The position numbers and the translations under genes are program-made. A stretch of 64,000 bases of DNA, taken from NCBI GenBank assembly GCA_900769975.1, contig CAAGIR010000290.1, positions 28,436 through 92,435 on the forward strand, in the 5' to 3' direction. The stretch is from Spirochaetia bacterium. Lineage in GTDB: Bacteria > Spirochaetota > Spirochaetia > Treponematales > Treponemataceae. Position 1 is the stretch's first letter. Each line of letters starts with the position of its first letter. Below are positions 1 to 8,798 of the stretch, one piece after another. Below the pieces are notes generated by a model. That model had not been told where the DNA came from, ran no database searches, and saw only the letters and a program-made list of their open reading frames with translations.

Positions 1-2313
1 GACTTCATAATTATGCATACCCAATAACTTTTCCTTGTTCTTTTTGGGATCTGCAAGTTCAGCTTCTGTAAAAATTGCATTTTGAATCAATTTTTCAGCA
101 TTATTTGCTAATTTTCTGTTTGTTTCTCTTGTTTTCCTAAAGTCTTTTTTGTAATTATCACCTTTTATTACATGGTCATTTTTTTCACGACTATTATATA
201 TTGTTAGGAATTTATCTTCCGTTGCAGTTGCATATACTTTCCCAACCATTGAACGAAGTTTTTCAAGGACTTCTTTTTCAGTTGGAGCAGTATTATTAAA
301 TTCTTCGGTTAAATCGACAATATTAGGATATTGTTTTTGAGCTTCCTCAAATGTTATAGCCTCTTTTTCAATCCTCTTTTCAAATCCCACTCCATTCATT
401 AAATCTTTCATTGGAGCTGTCAGAAAGTCTTTCATACTTTCTGCATTTATGCTTTCAGAAATATAATTTTCGCCTCTAAGTTCTGGAGAAAAGCCAAATT
501 CTTTTGCAACAAAATTGCTTACTTCTTTATCCCAGTCAATTACAGCATTTTTTGCATTTTCTCCGTTTTCTGCAGCAATTCGTTCAAAAACTGACTGAGC
601 AAACTTTCCTACAATCCGGGCATGACATTCACTCAAAATTTCATCTTCATTATTCCTGATATTCTGATAGCTCGGATCGTTTACAACTTCATTCCAAAGA
701 GAAGTATGTTTAAAAACATTCTTTCCTCGTTCCCAAAGTTCCGGATTTTTATTTTTTGTGTAATTATCCCAAAGATGAGTATATTCATGAGCAAGAACAT
801 TTGAGTTCATAAGATTTTTGTCTGCATAAATCTGACCGTTGTAGGCAAAGCCGTAAAGTTCGCCGTTCTCTGTAATCATGTATTGCACACGGTTATTTAT
901 GTTCATCTCTCGGTCATCAAAGATGATGTAGTTTTCAGTAGATGTTTCCATTCCCACATACCCGATTTTCTGCAAGAATTCACTTGCCTGTTTCTGGGAA
1001 TTGAAAACCTTGTTGGAAAGAATATTAAAGTAAACGCTGTATCCTGTGTCATTACGGGAAACTTGCCAATTTGTACCAAGTTTTGAAAGTTCTGTGTTAA
1101 TACGCTCTGCACTTTCAAGACCTATAGATTTATCATAGTAAAGATAATTTGTACCGTCATTATCAGGAATTTCAACGGAATAAAGGTAAGTCTGTTCCCG
1201 CTTGTAATTTATAAGGTTTAGGCCGCAAAGTGTAGAAAGCTGATTCTGCTCTTTCAGTAAAACAGGATTTCCTTTTACATCAGATGTCATAATTGAATTT
1301 AACAAAGTTTCATTTGATGGATTTTGAACCTGGTTTATAACGCTTTGCCAGTATGGACTGAAATTCCGCTCCTGCAGAAATTCTTGCAGAGGCTGATTGT
1401 TTATATAAAAACTGTTTCCATATTTTTTTGCAGCAATCTTTAAACCAAAATTCCGTGCATTTTCTTCATTTACAGAAAGCACATACACACCGTAACCGTT
1501 AAACGACTCTGCATTTTCAATATTCTGATTAGTTCCATAATGAGCTGCCATTTTCTGAACATTGATACCTGCATCAAGAATAGCCTGCATTTCGTTCTGG
1601 TCAGTTATTACATTTATATTTGCAGCTTTAAGTTTTTCCAGGACAAGTTCAGTGGCTATATTGGAAATATCCTGAACTTTTTCTTGATGATTGACAAAAT
1701 CTGACTTGCAAGGTATATTTTCTATATCTAGTGTTGCAAGAGGCAACAGGAATTGCTCCTGAATGTCGGGTTCACCTTGTGAAACTGCTTTTGCAAGACT
1801 GGATATTTTTTTATCATCTGCATATTTCAAAAGACCTTTATTTTTCCATTCTTCCATTATATTTATGCCGTTTCTTGCAATTAAACTTCTTCCATGTATA
1901 CTTGTGATGGCGTTTATTTTATAACGATTATTAGTTTCGTTTGCATTAACATTCATTGAAACTGCAGAAGGCTTATTTTCAGCAGAAACTTCTTCATCGG
2001 TAATTAAAAGTATCGAATCTCTTTTATTTTCAGTAGATAATTTATCACTATCAAAAACAAGTAAAGGATCGGCAATTTTCTTCACGGTATTAAGAATTTC
2101 ATCATTCGTCATTTTATGAATTTTCTTTGCTTTGTTTATAACAGATGTAGAAAACTCTATTTCCAATGGATTAATTCCTGCATACTGCAATACAGATGGA
2201 GTTTCATTTATAACAAATTTATTCCCTTTTGGCTGTTTACCGTAAAACAGATAGTTCTCTAATTGTTCTAAAACTTTGTTTTCATTATTTAATTCAAAAA
2301 GATTGTTTGTCAT
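1..2313 (-). CDS. Large polyvalent protein with zincin-like motif (C-terminus outside window)
   Basis: An open frame runs from the ATG at 2313 to the window edge (771 codons, no stop), so the gene continues to the left. The first ~150 residues resemble the MuF C-terminal/nuclease-like domains found in polyvalent proteins of mobile elements (pattern of an ADPLLVF block followed by an INAITSIHG block); this is a family impression and not proven. Around residue 508 there is an HEYTH zinc-binding motif, followed about 50 residues later by an EILSECHARI helix that could supply a third ligand, as in gluzincin peptidases. Such multi-domain proteins are thought to be sent or expressed early in a new host to counter defences or process partners. 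Its minus-strand neighbours upstream are a 52-53 aa small protein and a DUF2958-like protein, probably in one operon. Confidence 0.7.
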   Translation of the reverse strand, partial: MTNNLFELNNENKVLEQLENYLFYGKQPKGNKFVINETPSVLQYAGINPLEIEFSTSVINKAKKIHKMTNDEILNTVKKIADPLLVFDSDKLSTENKRDSILLITDEEVSAENKPSAVSMNVNANETNNRYKINAITSIHGRSLIARNGINIMEEWKNKGLLKYADDKKISSLAKAVSQGEPDIQEQFLLPLATLDIENIPCKSDFVNHQEKVQDISNIATELVLEKLKAANINVITDQNEMQAILDAGINVQKMAAHYGTNQNIENAESFNGYGVYVLSVNEENARNFGLKIAAKKYGNSFYINNQPLQEFLQERNFSPYWQSVINQVQNPSNETLLNSIMTSDVKGNPVLLKEQNQLSTLCGLNLINYKREQTYLYSVEIPDNDGTNYLYYDKSIGLESAERINTELSKLGTNWQVSRNDTGYSVYFNILSNKVFNSQKQASEFLQKIGYVGMETSTENYIIFDDREMNINNRVQYMITENGELYGFAYNGQIYADKNLMNSNVLAHEYTHLWDNYTKNKNPELWERGKNVFKHTSLWNEVVNDPSYQNIRNNEDEILSECHARIVGKFAQSVFERIAAENGENAKNAVIDWDKEVSNFVAKEFGFSPELRGENYISESINAESMKDFLTAPMKDLMNGVGFEKRIEKEAITFEEAQKQYPNIVDLTEEFNNTAPTEKEVLEKLRSMVGKVYATATEDKFLTIYNSREKNDHVIKGDNYKKDFRKTRETNRKLANNAEKLIQNAIFTEAELADPKKNKEKLLGMHNYEV

Positions 2314-2335
2314 AGTTTTTACACCTTTTAATTTT

Positions 2336-2497
2336 TTATCTTTCTATAACTTTCTCATTTACTTTTTGCTTTCTCAAAGCTGTAAATGAAACATGATTAT
2401 CTATATGGTTTTTAGAAGCATTTTGTGCTTCTAATCTCTGCTTTATTTCTCCGGCTAAATCAGAGAGTTTAGTTTCCGACAAAGTTAAGTTCATCAT
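2336..2497 (-). CDS. Small basic helical protein (53 aa), overlapping upstream gene
   Basis: A short frame begins at an ATGATG pair (2497 or 2494) inside the last codons of the upstream 422-aa gene and ends at TAA 2336-2338, just before the polyvalent protein gene. The overlap suggests translational coupling. The product (52 or 53 residues) starts MNLTLSETKLSDLAGEIKQR and is rich in Lys, Glu and Asn, with no membrane segment. Without it the space between the two large genes would be an unusually long gap for this operon. Function is not recognisable. Confidence 0.5.
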   Translation of the reverse strand: MMNLTLSETKLSDLAGEIKQRLEAQNASKNHIDNHVSFTALRKQKVNEKVIER

Positions 2498-3737
2498 GTA
2501 CTTGTTCAAAACTACTTCTTATTCTTGCGTCACCAATATAACGGGTTTCGTTTTCAAGATGTTTTTCTTTGATCTGCTCGTAAGTTGAATAAAAATCTTT
2601 GTATTTTTCTCTGTAATGCTTTGTAACACGGTCAAAAGGAGATTCATTTAAATTATCATTTTCTATTTTTTGTTCAGTTTCTAAAAGCTCCTCTTTTAAT
2701 TCCGGATATTTTTCTACAATGGCATGTTCCATTGAAATACTATCATCATTGTAAATATCCAGTTCTGTCTGAATAAATCCGTTTAGAGTTAAGGTTGTAA
2801 CTTCATTTAAATCGATGTACCCATATTCTGCATTTTGTGTATCTCCATTTATAATTGCAAAGCCAAATCCTACATTGTCTTCATCAACTTCACAAACATA
2901 CCAGTCAGAACTTCCTATGAAATAATGAATAAAACCTTTGTCATGAAGCTTTGTTTCTGAGTTATAGGATTTTCCATCTCTATTTTCATACAGAATATGT
3001 CCCATATCAGCAACATGCTTGATTTTCTGTTTAAAATATTCTGCTTCCTCTCCATGAGTTGCATTATTAAGCAATGTTGAATATTCCATTTCAGGAATAA
3101 ATTTTTTTGCAGTTTCAAGGTCATCTATTGAAAGCTCTATTGGCTTATTGTTTTCTGATGACCTCTCTTCAATCTGATTTTCATTATCTATAGTGCTTTC
3201 TGACCCATTTTGAGTTTCATTCATATCCAGAACAAATTCTCTTGCCTGTTCTGATGAAACGTCTACTTTCTTACCATCACTGTTAATTACTTCTTTTATT
3301 TCAGCAATTCTTCTATCAAGTTCTGCCCTCTGGCGAACAAGTTCAGCAAGTTCATCTACTGTAATTTCTTCTATAGGATTTTCCACCTGTTCAACAGATA
3401 AAATTTTGAGAGGTTCAAGAGGAATAATTTCAGGGTCTGATTTATTAATATTATCTTCTTCGATTTTACTTAATTCTTCTTCAACTTTCTGATTAAACTC
3501 TTGGGCAGACATTGTATTTTTATAATAACTTACAAGAGATTCTGCATAAGAGATTGATTTTTCATTTTGATATGCATACCACATCTGCTGTCTTTTTGAC
3601 CATTTGAAGCCAGCATCTTTTATACTTGCAATTTGTTCTTCTGACATTTTTTTTACAAAACGCAATTCAATTCCGTGCATTCTGTTATTTACTGTTAATG
3701 AAAAATCGCTATTCTTATAGTCTTTAAGTTCTGCCAT
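2469..3737 (-). CDS. DUF2958-like mobile-element protein
   Basis: A soluble 422-aa protein with no signal peptide. Residues ~20-75 form a small domain (GIELRF ... DAGFKWSKRQQMWYA) of a type often found at the start of plasmid and conjugative-element proteins. Residues ~100-215 are charged, low-complexity linker. Residues ~235-345 resemble DUF2958, with the order WYVCEVD, FGFAI, EYGYIDLNEV, TELDIY typical of that family. DUF2958 proteins are common on plasmids and ICEs; their role is unknown. It lies between the ArdC-like gene (78 bp upstream) and a small protein gene, which argues for an establishment or anti-defence operon. Confidence 0.65.
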   Translation of the reverse strand: MAELKDYKNSDFSLTVNNRMHGIELRFVKKMSEEQIASIKDAGFKWSKRQQMWYAYQNEKSISYAESLVSYYKNTMSAQEFNQKVEEELSKIEEDNINKSDPEIIPLEPLKILSVEQVENPIEEITVDELAELVRQRAELDRRIAEIKEVINSDGKKVDVSSEQAREFVLDMNETQNGSESTIDNENQIEERSSENNKPIELSIDDLETAKKFIPEMEYSTLLNNATHGEEAEYFKQKIKHVADMGHILYENRDGKSYNSETKLHDKGFIHYFIGSSDWYVCEVDEDNVGFGFAIINGDTQNAEYGYIDLNEVTTLTLNGFIQTELDIYNDDSISMEHAIVEKYPELKEELLETEQKIENDNLNESPFDRVTKHYREKYKDFYSTYEQIKEKHLENETRYIGDARIRSSFEQVHDELNFVGN

Positions 3738-3815
3738 TTGAAAATCTCCTTTAATGAAAAAGAACAGGAACTGTCAAACAAAATGTGATTTCAGACAGTT
3801 CCTGTTATGAAGAAA

Positions 3816-4583
3816 TTAGTTTCCCATTTCGAAGGTCTGTTCTTTTTTCTTTGATTGCTGCTGTGTTTTCTGCATTTCCTGGCGGCGCTCAGCGTAAAGT
3901 TCTTTGTTGATTAAATTTGCCTTCTGATCTACTTTGAACATAAAGTTAGAAAGCGTATCAATTTCTGCATTCCGATCCGGCTTTTTTGCAAGCTGATTAT
4001 CCAAGACTGCAGTAAAATTCTTTTTAAATTCTTCTGAAATCTCAGAATTTACTTTTAAGCTTGCTCCTGATTTGCAGGCGGCAACATAAGTTCCAAGGTA
4101 TTCTTCAGGATTAGCAGACTGAATTTCGATTGTCTTGTTAATTTGAGGAAGTTTATTTTTTGCAACTTTCTCATTTACAGCATCTTTAACAAGCTGTGGA
4201 TTTTCGGTCTGTTCAGGAAAGAAAAACTGGCTTGTTCCAATAGTATTGTCTTCACGCTTGAAGTTATAGAAAAAGCCCTTTTCACCTTCTTTTACACGAG
4301 TCCCAATATTCTGTGTTGTCTTGTAAGTTACTGCAATATTGGAATTGTCTTTTCCAACGATTTGCAGCGGAATAAGGTCTTTTGCATTAAGACAGTAACC
4401 AGTATTTCCATTAATGACTGGTTTTGTATTTACATTTCCAGCCTGGTCCGGCAAAAACGGAGCTGTACCGTTTTCAATGCTTTCCTTAATAATTTTTGCA
4501 TTGTGGCTTGGAATGTAAAATCCGTTGAACTGTTTTTCGGAAACTGAATTGTTGAAAGGTTTGTTTGTATCGAGAGAACTCAT
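3816..4583 (-). CDS. ArdC-like ssDNA-binding/antirestriction protein
   Basis: A 255-aa protein whose residues ~30-125 follow the N-terminal domain of ArdC (DUF1738): an APFLP segment, then NTGYCLNAKDL, then an aromatic strand ending in GTRVKEGEKGFF. In known ArdC proteins this domain binds single-stranded DNA and can protect incoming DNA from restriction. The C-terminal metallopeptidase half of full ArdC is missing; the rest is a basic helical tail ending in a Gln/Lys-rich stretch. It heads the minus-strand operon 4583 to 1. Its Shine-Dalgarno AAGGAGGAACA is excellent but can be sequestered by a leader hairpin. A promoter with an upstream TTGCAAAACATACAA site precedes it. Confidence 0.65.
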   Translation of the reverse strand: MSSLDTNKPFNNSVSEKQFNGFYIPSHNAKIIKESIENGTAPFLPDQAGNVNTKPVINGNTGYCLNAKDLIPLQIVGKDNSNIAVTYKTTQNIGTRVKEGEKGFFYNFKREDNTIGTSQFFFPEQTENPQLVKDAVNEKVAKNKLPQINKTIEIQSANPEEYLGTYVAACKSGASLKVNSEISEEFKKNFTAVLDNQLAKKPDRNAEIDTLSNFMFKVDQKANLINKELYAERRQEMQKTQQQSKKKEQTFEMGN

Positions 4584-4586
4584 AAC

Positions 4587-4630
4587 TGTTCCTCCTTAAA
4601 TAAATTTTTTATAGGAGGAACAAACCTCCT
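4587..4630 (-). promoter_or_regulatory. Shine-Dalgarno-sequestering leader hairpin with alternative fold
   Basis: Read on the minus strand, the Shine-Dalgarno AGGAGGAACA (4587-4596) is perfectly complementary over 10 nt to TGTTCCTCCT (4613-4622), 16 nt upstream. The same CCTCCT can instead pair with an upstream AGGAGG (4625-4630) across a 6-nt loop. The two pairings exclude each other, so the leader could switch between hidden and exposed ribosome-binding site. Confidence 0.55.
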
Positions 4631-4638
4631 TAAAACTT

Positions 4639-4693
4639 AATGCTCTTGTCCTGTTATGCTAGGAGTAACGGACAACAGAATATCAAGGGCATT
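4639..4693 (-). promoter_or_regulatory. Upstream leader inverted repeat of the ArdC-like operon
   Basis: A long imperfect inverted repeat: AATGCTCTTG (4639-4648) pairs with CAAGGGCATT (4684-4693) with one mismatch, and an inner stem (TCCTGTTA/TAACGGA) fits between them. It lies in the same 5' leader as the Shine-Dalgarno hairpin and could be the sensing part of a structured leader. No known riboswitch class is recognised. Confidence 0.4.
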
Positions 4694-4769
4694 AAAGATG
4701 TTTCTAACAGAAACAGGTCATACAAAAGACAAATTGAAACGGAATTATTGTAATTGTATAACAAGCAAT

Positions 4770-4798
4770 ATTATAATTGTATAACCTTTTTAAATCAA
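4770..4798 (-). promoter_or_regulatory. Promoter of the ArdC-like operon
   Basis: On the minus strand TTGATT (4793-4798), a 17-nt spacer and TATAAT (4770-4775). The spacer and upstream flank contain two direct copies of AATTGTATAAC. The TTGCAAAACATACAA site ends 8 nt upstream of the -35 box. Confidence 0.6.
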
Positions 4799-4806
4799 TA
4801 ACTTTA

Positions 4807-4821
4807 TTGTATGTTTTGCAA
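4807..4821 (-). promoter_or_regulatory. TTGTA-N5-TACAA element operator, copy 1
   Basis: Minus strand TTGCAAAACATACAA, an inverted repeat with a 5-nt centre and one half-site change. It sits 8 nt upstream of the -35 box of the ArdC-like promoter, the same offset seen at two other element promoters, and close to a divergent promoter on the other strand. Confidence 0.5.
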
Positions 4822-4823
4822 TA

Positions 4824-4852
4824 TTGCATTTTTATTATTTACGTTCTATAAT
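4824..4852 (+). promoter_or_regulatory. Divergent promoter giving a probably leaderless transcript
   Basis: TTGCAT (4824-4829), 17-nt spacer, TATAAT (4847-4852). The ATG at 4859 lies only 6 nt beyond the -10 box, so transcription would start at or next to the start codon. No Shine-Dalgarno is present, which fits leaderless translation. Confidence 0.55.
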
Positions 4853-4858
4853 GTTCGT

Positions 4859-5335
4859 ATGGAAAACAAATACAGGCAGACGGTCTCCGTAAACATTCCA
4901 ATCGAAAACGATGTAGCTTATTCCCTATTTGCACAAGGTTTTTTAATTTCAATTCCCCAGAAAGATGAAGATAATAACTGTTATGTGTTTAAGTTTTTAG
5001 GTGATACAGTGTTTTGTCTTTTCTATACATTTGCTAATTTTAGAAGGGCTTACATTGCAACAGCATGGCTTAATAAAGATGATGGAGAAGCTTTTTATTT
5101 ACCAGGAATAAACATTCCTCTCTACATAATTTTTAAAGCAAAAGGTCGTAAAATAGATGAATTAAAACACGCACTTTACATACTCACTAAAACTGATCAC
5201 TATGCACCATTCAGATTAAAAATTGATTTTTGGAAGGAATTAGCTTTGAGAATTGAGTATAAAGATTGTTATAGGGAAAAAATAATTTACACTTATAATA
5301 AATATGCCACTAAAGCAAGGAGAATCGAACTTTAA
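4859..5335 (+). CDS. Hypothetical protein upstream of PilZ gene
   Basis: A 158-aa soluble protein starting MENKYRQTVSVNIPIENDV. I prefer this start to the in-frame ATG 48 nt upstream (4811) because the upstream one lies inside the promoter, before the TATAAT box. The protein is rich in aromatic and charged residues and has no signal peptide or clear membrane segment; the family is not recognised. Its stop overlaps the next start (TAATG), so it is translationally coupled to the PilZ-like protein and probably works with it. Promoter and operator lie directly upstream, back to back with the ArdC-like operon. Confidence 0.6.
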   Translation: MENKYRQTVSVNIPIENDVAYSLFAQGFLISIPQKDEDNNCYVFKFLGDTVFCLFYTFANFRRAYIATAWLNKDDGEAFYLPGINIPLYIIFKAKGRKIDELKHALYILTKTDHYAPFRLKIDFWKELALRIEYKDCYREKIIYTYNKYATKARRIEL

Positions 5336-6060
5336 TGACAGTTACAAAAGAAATCCTTCAAGACTTGAAAATTATCTCGATGAATTTAATAAATGAAAGT
5401 GATGTTTTATTTCCTTGCATAATCACAAAATATGATAAAGGTAAACTTGTATTGTCTCTTCATAATAATATAACCACCGATAACAGAATTAGTCTTCAAG
5501 TAGTTGTTCAGGAAGATGAAGGAAGTTTTATAAGTGAAGTACAAACACTAAATATAATAGAAAAAGATTCAAATTATATAATTGCTACAGTAAAGACTGA
5601 AGAACAGAAACATAATAAAACAATTTTGAATCTTTTAGAGCTTCTTTCAAGACTGGATTTACAGGATGAAAAATACGGAAGAAGAAAAGAGCCAAGAATT
5701 AAGTTAGGAAAAGAGAAATCTTTGTTATTTGGACTTTCATCTGCAGAACAAAAGCTCTTTTCAAAATCTGCAAAAATAATTCAACCATGTGCTATAATAG
5801 ATGCATCAATTCATGGAATCTGTGTAATTACTCCTTATGAAAATCCTGCATTTAAAAATATTGAAAACTTTAATATTCACCTTTCTTTTATAAATCCGGA
5901 GCAGACAGTAATTTTGCAGGCTCATAAAGTATCATCAAAAATAAATGACACTCAAAATAAAGTTTTTTCAACAATTTCATGCCAGCTTTTAGAGCCTATA
6001 AATTATATTTGGAAGGAAAGAGTTATTAAAATGATAGAAACTGACGTTCCTGGTAATTGA
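5335..6060 (+). CDS. PilZ-domain protein (putative c-di-GMP receptor)
   Basis: A 241-aa protein with an N-terminal beta-rich domain (~1-100) and a C-terminal PilZ domain. The two hallmark PilZ motifs are visible: an RxxxR segment in GRRKEPR (~residues 115-120) and a D/NxSxxG-type segment, DASIHG (~155-160). In known PilZ proteins these residues wrap the cyclic di-GMP molecule. The layout resembles YcgR-like proteins, with an N-terminal effector domain before PilZ, but no YcgR domain is asserted. Its ATG overlaps the stop of the preceding gene by one base. A c-di-GMP sensor inside a conjugative element suggests that transfer or cell-surface behaviour answers to the host signal; that is inference. 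Confidence 0.7.
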   Translation: MTVTKEILQDLKIISMNLINESDVLFPCIITKYDKGKLVLSLHNNITTDNRISLQVVVQEDEGSFISEVQTLNIIEKDSNYIIATVKTEEQKHNKTILNLLELLSRLDLQDEKYGRRKEPRIKLGKEKSLLFGLSSAEQKLFSKSAKIIQPCAIIDASIHGICVITPYENPAFKNIENFNIHLSFINPEQTVILQAHKVSSKINDTQNKVFSTISCQLLEPINYIWKERVIKMIETDVPGN

Positions 6061-6127
6061 TAAAAAACTAGTATTTATTTATTATAAATGTATAAACTGC
6101 AATTTAGCAGAATGGAAGTATTAGGCT

Positions 6128-6874
6128 ATGTTAAAACAAATTCCGGAAAGAATTACTTATGCTCAAGAAAAAATAATTCATCTTATTGAGGAGCGAAAGC
6201 TCCGCCAGTGGTGCATGGACAACGGACTTCAACATGCAGCTGTATATCGTCTTGCATTAGGAGAGTTAAATCCCTCTTATAAAAATATCTGCAATATGGT
6301 TCACTTGATTGCTCCTATTGAGTGGCTTTTTTACACAGATGAAAAACTACCTTACGAACCAAAAACGGTTCCTCAATGGAATCCTGACAATAAATGTAAA
6401 TTCATAAAAGAACATAAGTTGGATTATCAGGAAGTTGCAAAAAAATACGGCATTTCAGAACTTTCCGCATACAATATCTGTGTTGCCGGAAGGGCAAAAC
6501 CTAGTCTTGCTTTTATAAGAGAATGCTGTAAAGACACAAATCCAATTGATTTTTTTACAGATGGTGTAGAAATTGAGGCCCCCAAACAATTTACACCAAA
6601 TCGTGGTGACATTATAAACATTCAAGGAAACATACTTTTTGTACTTTCAAAGAAAGAAAAAGTTGAAAAGGACAATTATCTTACAGCCTGTCCTGTCATA
6701 AAGCAAAATGAAAATGCAATTGAACTTAATGGATTAAAAATAAAAGGCTTTATAAATTTAAAAAACATCCAGACATACATGCTTGGTCCAAGGTGCAAGG
6801 CAAGTTTCATTGAAACTGCAGATGAGAAAATAACTCAAAATGTAATGAATGAAGTTAGAGAAATATTTAAGTAA
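6128..6874 (+). CDS. Tandem HTH-like regulator fused to a MazF-fold domain lacking catalytic residues
   Basis: A 248-aa protein. Residues ~10-75 and ~90-145 are two helical repeats that look like HTH units (the second contains EVAKKYGISELSAYNICVAG). Residues ~155-248 read through as a MazF/PemK barrel: RGDIINI, then FVLSK, then ACPVI, then GFINLKNIQTYMLGPR, then a terminal helix. MazF toxins need the Arg of the RP turn and the Thr after the central Cys; here those places hold other residues (GNILFVLS and CPVI), so RNase activity is unlikely. It may be a DNA-binding regulator using the barrel for ligand or protein binding. It ends 8 bp from the convergent trbL gene. It is a candidate controller of the element operators. 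Confidence 0.6.
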   Translation: MLKQIPERITYAQEKIIHLIEERKLRQWCMDNGLQHAAVYRLALGELNPSYKNICNMVHLIAPIEWLFYTDEKLPYEPKTVPQWNPDNKCKFIKEHKLDYQEVAKKYGISELSAYNICVAGRAKPSLAFIRECCKDTNPIDFFTDGVEIEAPKQFTPNRGDIINIQGNILFVLSKKEKVEKDNYLTACPVIKQNENAIELNGLKIKGFINLKNIQTYMLGPRCKASFIETADEKITQNVMNEVREIFK

Positions 6875-6882
6875 TATGAATT

Positions 6883-8787
6883 TTACTCTACCTGACGTTC
6901 TCCTAGTCCAGGATCTGATGGCAGATTATTTTTTCTTTCTTCCTTCTTAATGTTCTCATCTTTATCTTTAGTTAATTTATAGCCTTGAATTTCAGTTGAA
7001 TTTAAATTTTCTCCACCAATGCGGTCTATATCAAAATTGCTCATTGGCACATGATAATCACGTCCCTGCATAACGGTTTGTTTTGGATTTACAGCAACAC
7101 CTGCATAATGTGCCAGTAGTCTACCTGTACTACCTGCAATACCTCCATTTTTTTGATATTCTGTTTGTTGTCTAAGTTTTACATCTTGTCCAGCAAGTTT
7201 TCCGGATGTATTTATCTTATCATCGATTTCATTTTTACGGTCTGATGAATTCCTATATATATCCCATTTTTTATCAAGATTTTTCTGACTTGCTTTTGTA
7301 GAAGTATCAATTCCATGTTTTTCGGCAAAATCGTTTTTCATCTGCTGTTCTTGTTTTTGTCTAGCTGCTTTTGATGCTCCACTTTGCTCACTCCAGTCAT
7401 GAGCCTTCTTCTTAGCCTGCGCAACTGCAGGAGATACTGCAGTCTTTCCTAGATTTTTTGCTCCCATTCCAATTGCACCTATTGTTCCAGCCGCTGCCAT
7501 AAATTCACCCATAGAAAGTTGAGGCTGTCCAGTTAATAAGGTCATGGCAATTTTTGGAGCATTGCTTGTTAGAACAAATGAAATCAAACAAATAAAGATA
7601 CATTCTCCAAAAGCAGGCCATCCCATATTTCCACTTGTTGGAGAAATCTGGTCTGCGGCAAAAGTTAAATACATATTAATTACAAACATCAGGCAAATTA
7701 CCATAACTAACATCTTTATTGCAAAGCCTGTAAATACAGGAACTAATTTTTTGGGAATATCTTTTGTTCCATCAAAAAGATAAAATGGAATAAAACCAGC
7801 TCCAATTCCCTGTACTATTGTAAATTCAAGAATACACATAACATATTGAATAAGTGCAAATGCAACAGCAGCAATTATACAAACACAGCATATTCCGGCC
7901 ATTATATAAGTTCCAATTTTCTTTGCAGAAAACTTACTGCTCTTTTTGATTTTATATTCTGTTTCTCCATCATCATTCACTTCTGGTGTAATATCCATTA
8001 ATGCTTTTTCCCAGATGATTTGTGACGTAAGAATTCCTATTCTGAATATAGCAGAAGATGAAAAATAGCTGGTAGCTTTTCCGTCTGAATCTTTTAGCCA
8101 TATATTAAGCTCCGGCTTATCAGTAACATAAGCATCTGTAAGATCTGTCTTAGAAGTTCCATCTGCAGAAGTCATTATTAAAACAGAATTAAGAGCTTCA
8201 AGAGTTTGTGCACCCCATATTGTATTCTCAGAATCAGGCATAGATTTCATATAGGCTTCTAGTTTTTTATTAAATTCTTTTTTTTGCTGCTTCGAGGAAA
8301 ACTTATAATTATTAAACTCATCACTTTCAGAAATTTGCCATAAATAATCCATTACATCCTGATTAGGTTCAATATAATCAAGTTCAATTCCAAGTTCAGT
8401 ATTTACAAGGTCTGTCAGTCCTTTAGCCCATTTTTCCTGAAGTTTTATTTCTGCTTCAATTCTGGTCTTTAAACTTGCAAAATTATTTATGATTGTAGAT
8501 TTACCGTTTCCTGCATTCAAGCCGACTTCATTAGTCACTTTGCTGATTAAATTAGTGCCAGCATAATAAAAGTTGATTAGTAATAAAAAAATAAACCATT
8601 TAGAAAGAGTATCCCACCAGGCACTTCGCATTTCTATTCTTGAGTTTATAAGTCTTATAGAAGGCCATATAAGTCCTATAAGTCCGAAAAAAGAGCCATA
8701 TTTTCTGGCAAAATTTATAAAATAAAAAAATATTCCTTGAAAATAATCTATAGCATTTATAATCGGTAAATCTACCCAGTCATTCAT
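6883..8787 (-). CDS. trbL: TrbL/VirB6-type inner-membrane conjugation protein
   Basis: A 634-aa polytopic membrane protein. Membrane segments include ~20-45, ~60-80, a block of four to five between ~300 and ~420, and a Gly/Ala-rich segment near ~435-450, followed by a soluble, charged C-terminal ~180 residues. TrbL/VirB6 forms part of the inner-membrane channel of type IV secretion systems. The large periplasmic loop (~85-290) is longer than in plasmid TrbL. It is the last gene of the minus-strand trb operon, 11 bp after trbJ. The assignment rests on topology, size and position between trbJ and the operon end, since this family diverges quickly in sequence. Confidence 0.75.
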   Translation of the reverse strand: MNDWVDLPIINAIDYFQGIFFYFINFARKYGSFFGLIGLIWPSIRLINSRIEMRSAWWDTLSKWFIFLLLINFYYAGTNLISKVTNEVGLNAGNGKSTIINNFASLKTRIEAEIKLQEKWAKGLTDLVNTELGIELDYIEPNQDVMDYLWQISESDEFNNYKFSSKQQKKEFNKKLEAYMKSMPDSENTIWGAQTLEALNSVLIMTSADGTSKTDLTDAYVTDKPELNIWLKDSDGKATSYFSSSAIFRIGILTSQIIWEKALMDITPEVNDDGETEYKIKKSSKFSAKKIGTYIMAGICCVCIIAAVAFALIQYVMCILEFTIVQGIGAGFIPFYLFDGTKDIPKKLVPVFTGFAIKMLVMVICLMFVINMYLTFAADQISPTSGNMGWPAFGECIFICLISFVLTSNAPKIAMTLLTGQPQLSMGEFMAAAGTIGAIGMGAKNLGKTAVSPAVAQAKKKAHDWSEQSGASKAARQKQEQQMKNDFAEKHGIDTSTKASQKNLDKKWDIYRNSSDRKNEIDDKINTSGKLAGQDVKLRQQTEYQKNGGIAGSTGRLLAHYAGVAVNPKQTVMQGRDYHVPMSNFDIDRIGGENLNSTEIQGYKLTKDKDENIKKEERKNNLPSDPGLGERQVE

Positions 8788-8798
8788 ATGACACCTCG

